Made by a program: the position numbers and the translations under genes. Below are positions 6,349 to 10,919 of a stretch of DNA of 10,919 nucleotides, piece by piece (the first letter of the stretch is position 1; each line of letters begins with the position of its first letter). Source of the DNA: Bacillota bacterium (GTDB taxonomy: Bacteria; Bacillota; Clostridia; Oscillospirales; Oscillospiraceae). A model generated the notes under the pieces. That model saw only the letters and a program-made list of their open reading frames with translations. It ran no database searches and had not been told where the DNA came from. The stretch spans positions 1 through 10,919 of the forward strand of contig WQUU01000190.1 of the NCBI GenBank assembly GCA_009781925.1, given 5' to 3'.

Positions 6349-8166
6349 ATGTCAAAGATTAACCTTCTCTCCCCCCTGCTCGCGGATCTGATCGCCGCCG
6401 GCGAGGTGGTGGAACGGCCCGGTTCCGCCGTCAAGGAGCTTTTGGAAAATTCCATCGACGCCGGGGCCAAGAGCGTCACCGTCGAAATCAGCGGCGGCGG
6501 AACCGCCCTCATCCGCGTCACGGACGACGGCTGCGGCATGTCCCCGGAGGACGCCGGGGTCGCCTTTTTGCGCCACGCGACCAGCAAACTCGCCGACGAG
6601 CGGGGGCTGGAGGCCATCGGCACTCTGGGCTTCCGGGGGGAGGCGCTGGCCGCCATCTCCGCCGTGTCCCGGATCGAACTGAAAACGCGGGAGCCGGGTG
6701 CGGACTACGGCACCCGTGTGACCCTCAGCGCCGGAGAGATTCAGGAGATGGGCAAATGCGGCTGCCCCGTGGGGACGGCCATCGCGGTGCGCGACCTCTT
6801 CTTCAACACCCCCGCGCGGCGGAAGTTTTTAAGGAGCGACCGGGCTGAGGGCACGTTCTGCGCCGCGGCCGCCCTCAAAAGCGCTCTGGGGCGGCCGGAG
6901 GTCTCCGTGCGCCTCATCCACGACGGCAAAGAAGAATTTTTCACGCCGGGGGACGCTCTGCCGCGCTCCGCCGTCTACAGCCTCCTGGGCCGGGACTTCG
7001 CGGCGAGGCTGCTGGAGGGCTCCTTTGCGGGGGACGGACTAGAGGTCGGCGGCTTCGTCTCCTCCCCCCGGGCGGGCCGGGGGAACCGGGGGCTGCAATT
7101 TTTCTTTGTGAATGGCAGGCCGATCCGCTCCCCCGCCCTCCAGACGGCGCTGGAACAGGCCTATAAAAACACGCTGCTGACCGGGCGCTTCCCCGCCTGT
7201 GTGCTGTACATCACCCTCTCCAACGCGGCTGTGGACGTAAATGTGCATCCGGCCAAGGCCGAAGTCAAATTCTCCGATGAGCGCGCCGTCACGGGCGCCG
7301 TTTACGGCGCGGCGCGGGCGGCCCTGGAGCGCGAGGCCGGGCCGGTGGCGGCGCCGGTATCCGCGCCAACTGTAGGGCGCGGCGCCCCCGGCGCGCCGGC
7401 GCCGAAACAGGAATTTTTTCAGCGCATGGACGCCGACCAATTCTGGCAAAAAATCATAAAGGATCCGGGCGATCGGGAGCGGTCGTCCCTACCCCTGCAC
7501 GAACCTGCGCCGGTATACGCGCCGTCGCCCATTGTTCAAATACCGCGCGAAAAGCCTGTCTCCGCGCCGGAACCAAACCCCGCGCGGAAACCGGAGCCAG
7601 TCATTGAATCCCCGCCGCGTCTCGTGGGCGAGGCGCTGGGCACCTACATCATTGTGGAGGTACAGGACAGCCTCGTGCTCATCGACAAGCACGCGGCCCA
7701 TGAACGCGTCCTCTTCGACCGGCTGCGGGCCGAAAAGGGCCCCCACATGTCCCAGGCGCTGCTCGGCCCGCTGACCTTCTCCCCCGGCGGGGCGGAGACC
7801 GAGCTATTGCTGCAAAACCTGGAGACTCTGGAGGCCCTGGGCTTTGCGCTGGAGCCCTACGGCGAGGGTGCGGTTGTTTTGCGCGCGGTTCCGGCGGACA
7901 CCGACCCTTCGGATGCGGTTCCGCTGCTGGAGGAGCTTTTGGAGAAGCTCCGCGTGGGGCGCGGGGCGGATTTCAAAGAGGAGCTGCTCTACAGCGTCGC
8001 CTGCAAAGCCGCCATCAAGGCGGGGAAAAGCTCCGAGATGGAGGAGCTTATGGAGCTTGCGAAACGGGTGCTCTCCGGGGAGATCAAATACTGTCCCCAC
8101 GGGCGGCCGGTGTCGGTGACGATCACGAAGAAGGAACTGGATAAACAGTTTAAGAGGATTGTGTAA
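6349..8166 (+). CDS. mutL: DNA mismatch repair protein MutL (endonuclease type)
   Basis: A 605-residue MutL, the GHKL-ATPase that couples MutS recognition to strand nicking. N-terminal ATPase motifs are IAAGEVVERP (15-24) with E33-N34, DDGCGM (59-64), GFRGEAL (94-100) and the conserved TPARRKFL. After a Pro/Ala-rich linker (about 330-425) comes the C-terminal dimer domain with DKHAAHERVLFD (446-457), a version of the metal-binding endonuclease motif DQHA-x2-E-x4-E with Q to K and the last E to D. It also has ACKAAIKAG (551-559), CPHGRP (582-587) and FKR (601-603). QALLGP (469-474) fits the beta-clamp binding pattern. Hence a MutH-independent, nicking MutL. ATG 6349 is chosen because GGAG lies 6 bases upstream; an in-frame TTG at 6337 overlaps this site. 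Two palindromic repeats are built into the linker. Divergent from miaB-mutS; aroC follows immediately. Confidence 0.98.
   Translation: MSKINLLSPLLADLIAAGEVVERPGSAVKELLENSIDAGAKSVTVEISGGGTALIRVTDDGCGMSPEDAGVAFLRHATSKLADERGLEAIGTLGFRGEALAAISAVSRIELKTREPGADYGTRVTLSAGEIQEMGKCGCPVGTAIAVRDLFFNTPARRKFLRSDRAEGTFCAAAALKSALGRPEVSVRLIHDGKEEFFTPGDALPRSAVYSLLGRDFAARLLEGSFAGDGLEVGGFVSSPRAGRGNRGLQFFFVNGRPIRSPALQTALEQAYKNTLLTGRFPACVLYITLSNAAVDVNVHPAKAEVKFSDERAVTGAVYGAARAALEREAGPVAAPVSAPTVGRGAPGAPAPKQEFFQRMDADQFWQKIIKDPGDRERSSLPLHEPAPVYAPSPIVQIPREKPVSAPEPNPARKPEPVIESPPRLVGEALGTYIIVEVQDSLVLIDKHAAHERVLFDRLRAEKGPHMSQALLGPLTFSPGGAETELLLQNLETLEALGFALEPYGEGAVVLRAVPADTDPSDAVPLLEELLEKLRVGRGADFKEELLYSVACKAAIKAGKSSEMEELMELAKRVLSGEIKYCPHGRPVSVTITKKELDKQFKRIV
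7371..7397 (+). repeat. GTAGGG-flanked palindrome, copy C, in frame inside mutL
   Basis: TGTAGGGCG flank followed by an imperfect palindrome; GGCGCG (7376-7381) pairs with CGCGCC (7392-7397) around a C-rich centre. It encodes about residues 341-350 of MutL (TVGRGAPGAP) in the non-conserved linker. Less regular than A, B1 and B2, so assignment to the same family rests mainly on the flank and position. Confidence 0.6.
7467..7492 (-). repeat. GTAGGG-flanked palindrome, copy D, in frame inside mutL
   Basis: GGG CGATC (7467-7474), loop GGGAGC, GGTCG-T-CCC (7481-7489), then TAC; one bulged T and one T-G pair interrupt the stem. On the minus strand it begins GTAGGGACGACC. It encodes about residues 373-381 of MutL (PGDRERSSL) in the linker. 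It faces copy C in inverted orientation. Confidence 0.65.
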
Positions 8167-8167
8167 T

Positions 8168-9163
8168 TTGAACACTTTTGGCGAAAACATCCGCATGACG
8201 ATCTTCGGCGAGTCCCACGGCGCGGCCGTGGGGGCGGTGCTGGACGGCCTCCCCGCCGGGGAGATCATCAGCCTGGAGAAGGTCAAGGAGCAGATGGCCC
8301 GCAGGGCCCCCGGCTCCACGGAGCTCGGCACGCCGCGCAAGGAGGGGGACGAGCCCTATTTCATGAGCGGCGTTTTAAACGGCTTCAGCACCGGGGCCCC
8401 CATCTGCGCCATGATCCGCAATGAGGACGCAAATTCGAAGGCCTACAGCGCGGAGGTTCTCCGCCCCTCCCACGCGGATTATGTGGCGAAGGTCAAGTAT
8501 AAGGGCTTTTCGGACTACCGGGGCGGCGGGCCCTTCAGCGGCAGGCTGACGGCGGCCTTTGTCCTCTGCGGGGCTATCTGCCGGCAGAGCCTGGAGCGCC
8601 GCCGGGTCACGATCTCCTCCCGTATCGTCCGGGTGGGGCAGGCAACCGGCGACGATCTGGACTTTGCCATGAAAAAGGAAATTCTGGACGCCCGGGCCGC
8701 CGGGGACAGCGTCGGCGCGGTGATCGAGTGCGTGGCGGATGGGGTGCCCGTGGGCACGGGCGGGCTCATGTTCGGCGGGCTGGAGAGCCGCCTCGGTATG
8801 CTGTTCTTCGCTATTCCGGGAGTCAAGGGCCTCGAATTTGGCTCCGGCTTTCAACTGGCCGCCATGCGGGGCAGCGAGGCCAACGACCCCATCCGCGTGG
8901 AGGGCGGGCGCGTCGTCATGGGCAGCAACCACGCGGGCGGGATCAACGGCGGCCTCGCCAACGGCATGCCTATCGTGGCCCGGATCGCCCTGCGGCCCAC
9001 GCCCTCCATCGCGCGGGAGCAGCAGAGCATCGATCTCGGCGCCATGGAAAACCGGGCGATCCGCATCACGGGCCGGCACGACCCCTGTCTGGCCCCCAGG
9101 GCCCAGCCGGTCGTTGAGGCGGCCATGGCCTTCTGCCTTTTGGACGCGATGCTGGGGGAATAA
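8168..9163 (+). CDS. aroC: Chorismate synthase AroC
   Basis: A 331-residue chorismate synthase, the last shikimate-pathway enzyme, which converts EPSP to chorismate with reduced FMN. The three family signatures are seen: FGESHG at 13-18, the SGRLTAAFVLCGAI region after DYRGGG, and RHDPC at 303-307 within APRAQPVVEA. SNHAGGINGG and LRPTPSI are also conserved. It is about 30 residues shorter than E. coli AroC, mainly in the middle, as I recall for many Clostridia. The start is taken as TTG 8168 (MNTFGENIRMTIFGESHG) because the family begins a few residues before this point and GAGG at 8154-8157 lies 10 bases upstream; TTG 8159 would leave only one base of spacing. It begins one base after the mutL stop, with the ribosome site inside the mutL end, so the two are probably one transcript. 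RPSHADY has S where most family members have G. Confidence 0.97.
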   Translation: MNTFGENIRMTIFGESHGAAVGAVLDGLPAGEIISLEKVKEQMARRAPGSTELGTPRKEGDEPYFMSGVLNGFSTGAPICAMIRNEDANSKAYSAEVLRPSHADYVAKVKYKGFSDYRGGGPFSGRLTAAFVLCGAICRQSLERRRVTISSRIVRVGQATGDDLDFAMKKEILDARAAGDSVGAVIECVADGVPVGTGGLMFGGLESRLGMLFFAIPGVKGLEFGSGFQLAAMRGSEANDPIRVEGGRVVMGSNHAGGINGGLANGMPIVARIALRPTPSIAREQQSIDLGAMENRAIRITGRHDPCLAPRAQPVVEAAMAFCLLDAMLGE

Positions 9164-9198
9164 AGGGCTTTATTCGTCATACCGATCAGGGGCATCGG

Positions 9199-9250
9199 GC
9201 TCCCTCTTCGAGGGAGCTGCCAGCGCCGCTCTTGCGCTGACTGAGGGAGT
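9199..9250. repeat. Compound palindromic repeat in the aroC-downstream gap
   Basis: Hairpin 1 is a perfect 8-bp stem GCTCCCTC (9199-9206) / GAGGGAGC (9210-9217) with loop TTC. Hairpin 2 is a 6-bp stem CAGCGC (9221-9226) / GCGCTG (9234-9239). These are followed by CTGAGGGAGT (9241-9250), which can compete with hairpin 1 for the CTCCCTC arm. No T-run follows. The upstream gap (9159-9174) also has AATAAA-GGGC-TTTATT across the aroC stop. I recall closely similar CTCCCTC-TTY-GAGGGAG units as dispersed repeats in Oscillospiraceae genomes; that is recollection. Confidence 0.75.
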
Positions 9251-9274
9251 GCTCCAAATTTTCTGGAGGGCAGT

Positions 9275-10072
9275 ATGGAAAATAATAAGAAACCCGCGCC
9301 AAAAAAAGCCGCCGTCTCCAAAAAAGCCGCGGCAAAAAAGACCAAAACCCTGACGATTCTCGCCGCCGTCTCCATCGTCCTGGCGGTTATACTGCTCCTG
9401 GGCTCCCTGCCGGGACTCATCCCCCTCCTGCGGGGACAGGCGGCCGTCAGCGACGCGAGCGACCTCGGCGAGGGGCGCTATGTGCGGCTGGATATGGACA
9501 ATATCCTGGGCATCTACGCCGACAATTACGACCCGGGCCGGCCCGATACGGTGACGAGCACCGTTGCCGTGATGAAGCTGGGCAGTCAGCTGGTCTCCGT
9601 GCGCCTGCCCATGCGGCTTGCGGACGGCGCGAACAGTCTGATGCAGCAGACGCAGGCCCAGTATCAGAGCGGAGCGGCCGCGCCGGCCACGGACATCCTG
9701 ATCTACGGCACCGTGGCCAAGGTGGACGACAACACTAAGGGCCTGCTCTACACCTGGTATGGGAACAACTCTAGTTGGCTCAGCGCCGCCGGGCTCACTT
9801 CGGGTTCCGCCGACGCCTCCACGGTGCTCTCAGATTATATCATCAAGGCGGATGCCCTGGGCAGCTATCCGAGTCTCTGGCTGTTCTGGCTTGTCTTTAG
9901 CGCGACGCTCTTCTTTATCATTGCGGCCTTTGTGCTCTCACTTGTGGCGATGTCCCGTAAACCCGCCTCCGGCAAAGCTTCCCCCACCCCTGCCGCGAAG
10001 AAAAAAGACGTGATAAAGCCGGTAAAAAAAGACGAAAAAAACGACAGTAAGGACGAAAACGACAATGGCTGA
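9275..10072 (+). CDS. Unrecognised lysine-rich protein with two membrane segments
   Basis: A 265-residue protein I cannot assign to a family. Residues 1-24 are very basic (MENNKKPAPKKAAVSKKAAA). A membrane segment follows at about 26-52 (LTILAAVSIVLAVILLLGS), then an extracytoplasmic-looking domain of about 145 residues (53-197) with many Thr, Ser and Ala, the phrase LDMDNILGIYADNYDPG and no cysteines. A second membrane segment lies at about 198-226 (WLFWLVFSATLFFIIAAFVL), and a charged tail rich in Lys, Asp and Pro runs 227-265. By the positive-inside rule both ends are cytoplasmic and the middle faces out. GGAGG sits 5 bases before the ATG. Its last 8 bases overlap the start of the rlmL-type gene (ATGGCTGA), so the two are translationally coupled. 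Function unknown; a small envelope protein is all that can be said. Confidence 0.85.
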   Translation: MENNKKPAPKKAAVSKKAAAKKTKTLTILAAVSIVLAVILLLGSLPGLIPLLRGQAAVSDASDLGEGRYVRLDMDNILGIYADNYDPGRPDTVTSTVAVMKLGSQLVSVRLPMRLADGANSLMQQTQAQYQSGAAAPATDILIYGTVAKVDDNTKGLLYTWYGNNSSWLSAAGLTSGSADASTVLSDYIIKADALGSYPSLWLFWLVFSATLFFIIAAFVLSLVAMSRKPASGKASPTPAAKKKDVIKPVKKDEKNDSKDENDNG

Positions 10073-10919
10073 GGCCCTGCAGTTCTGCGTGCCCTGTCTC
10101 TTCGGGCTGGAGGCCCCCCTGGCGGAGGAACTGCGCGCCATGGGGATGAAAGAGGTGCGCTCCGACAACGGCCGCGTGCGGTTTCAGGGGGACTTCGGCG
10201 CGCTGGCGAAGGCCAATTTGAACCTGCGCTGCGGGGAGCGGGTGCTCGTCGAGCTCGGGAGCTTTCCCGCCGCCACATTTGACGAGCTCTTTGAGGGCAC
10301 AAAAGCCCTGCCCTGGGAAAATTTTATCCCGAAAGACGGATGTTTTCCCGTCAAGGGCCACAGCTTGGACTCCGCGCTGCGCTCGATCCCCGACTGTCAG
10401 CGCATCACCAAGAAGGCGGTGTCGGTGCGCCTGGGAGAGCGTTACCGGTCGCCCTGGCTGCCGGAGAGCGGAGAGAACTATCAAATCCAGTTCTCCATTA
10501 TGAAAGACATCGCCACGCTGTATCTGGACAGCAGCGGCCTCGGCCTGCACAAACGCGGCTATCGCCCCGCCGGGGGCGACGCGCCGATCAAGGAGACCCT
10601 GGCCGCCGGACTGGTCTCTCTGGCCCGCTACCGGGGGCAGATGGATTTTGCCGACCCCTTCTGCGGCAGCGGCACCTTGGTCATCGAAGCCGCGCTGACG
10701 GCGAAAAACCGCGCCCCCGGCCTGGGCCGCCATTTCTCCGCGGAGAAATGGGTCGGCATCCCCCCGGAGGTCTGGACGCTGGCCCGGGACGAGGCCACGG
10801 CCGCCGAGTTTCCCGCCGAGCCTAACATTTTCGGCTCCGACATCGATCCCAAGGCCCTGGATCGGGCGCGGCAAACCGCCCGCCGGGCCGGGGTGGAGGA
10901 CATCATCCGTTTCGCCCAC
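10065..10919 (+). CDS. rlmL: THUMP-domain class I rRNA (guanine-N2) methyltransferase, RlmL/YpsC type, first 285 residues (runs off right edge)
   Basis: Start of a SAM-dependent RNA methyltransferase of the RlmL/YpsC family, which makes m2G in 23S rRNA. The frame is open from ATG 10065 to the last base. The N-terminus (ALQFCVPCLFGLEAPLAEEL) matches the family's ferredoxin-like start. A THUMP domain follows (about 55-160: VRFQGDFGALAKANLNLRCG through QFSIMKDIATLYLD), then GLHKRGYRPAGGDAPIKETL. SAM motif I is DPFCGSGTLVIEAAL at 197-211 and the acidic motif is GSDIDPKAL near the edge. The catalytic NPPYG motif should lie beyond the window. The start overlaps the preceding membrane-protein gene by 8 bases and has only a weak GGA 12 bases upstream, which suggests translation by coupling. 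Exact target guanine inferred from family; the E. coli-type C-terminal RlmK half is normally absent in Firmicutes and cannot be checked here. Confidence 0.93.
   Translation, partial: MAEALQFCVPCLFGLEAPLAEELRAMGMKEVRSDNGRVRFQGDFGALAKANLNLRCGERVLVELGSFPAATFDELFEGTKALPWENFIPKDGCFPVKGHSLDSALRSIPDCQRITKKAVSVRLGERYRSPWLPESGENYQIQFSIMKDIATLYLDSSGLGLHKRGYRPAGGDAPIKETLAAGLVSLARYRGQMDFADPFCGSGTLVIEAALTAKNRAPGLGRHFSAEKWVGIPPEVWTLARDEATAAEFPAEPNIFGSDIDPKALDRARQTARRAGVEDIIRFAH

Noticed and set aside
1..10919. CRISPR array, tRNA, rRNA, riboswitch or prophage genes
   Set aside because: No regularly spaced direct repeats, no cloverleaf-like or rRNA sequence, no recognisable aptamer leader and no phage proteins were seen on either strand.

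Overview
The window comes from a GC-rich, spore-forming Firmicute, most likely a member of the class Clostridia close to Oscillospiraceae. The reasons are a GerA-type spore germinant receptor gene at the left edge, a miaB-mutS arrangement, a MutL with the endonuclease motifs of bacteria that lack MutH, GGAGG-type ribosome binding sites, Bacillus-like TTGAMA/TATAAT promoters, and two families of short palindromic repeats of a kind I associate with GC-rich Clostridia (the last point is recollection, not a search).

Layout. A divergent promoter region at about 6233-6348 splits the window. Leftward (minus strand) run miaB (tRNA methylthiotransferase) and mutS. They are followed by a 30-codon open frame touching the mutS stop, a low-GC two-gene cassette (a TetR-family regulator and a trans-aconitate-methyltransferase-like gene, tam) and the first 150 codons of a gerA-family gene that runs off the left edge. 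Rightward (plus strand) run mutL, aroC (chorismate synthase, probable TTG start), an unrecognised lysine-rich protein with two membrane segments, and the first 285 codons of a THUMP-domain rRNA methyltransferase (RlmL/YpsC type) that runs off the right edge. The gerA and rlmL fragments are open at the window edges and were found by translating the edges directly.

How the parts fit. MutS and MutL are the two core mismatch-repair proteins and are transcribed from back-to-back promoters about 40 bp apart. miaB has a near-consensus promoter that probably also serves mutS. The tetR-tam pair has its own consensus promoter (TTGACA, 17 bp, TATAAT) with a palindrome over the -10 box, so it looks like a self-regulated acquired cassette. 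It lies exactly where base composition drops, between the mutS end and the gerA promoter.

The most notable feature is a set of short palindromes carrying a (T)GTAGGG flank on one side. Two are tandem in the miaB-mutS gap, one lies in frame inside mutS, and two lie in frame, in opposite orientations, inside the mutL linker. They therefore encode peptide segments in both mismatch-repair proteins. A different compound palindrome fills the aroC-downstream gap.

I saw no tRNA, rRNA, CRISPR array, transposase or integrase. No gene-free stretch exceeds about 175 bases.
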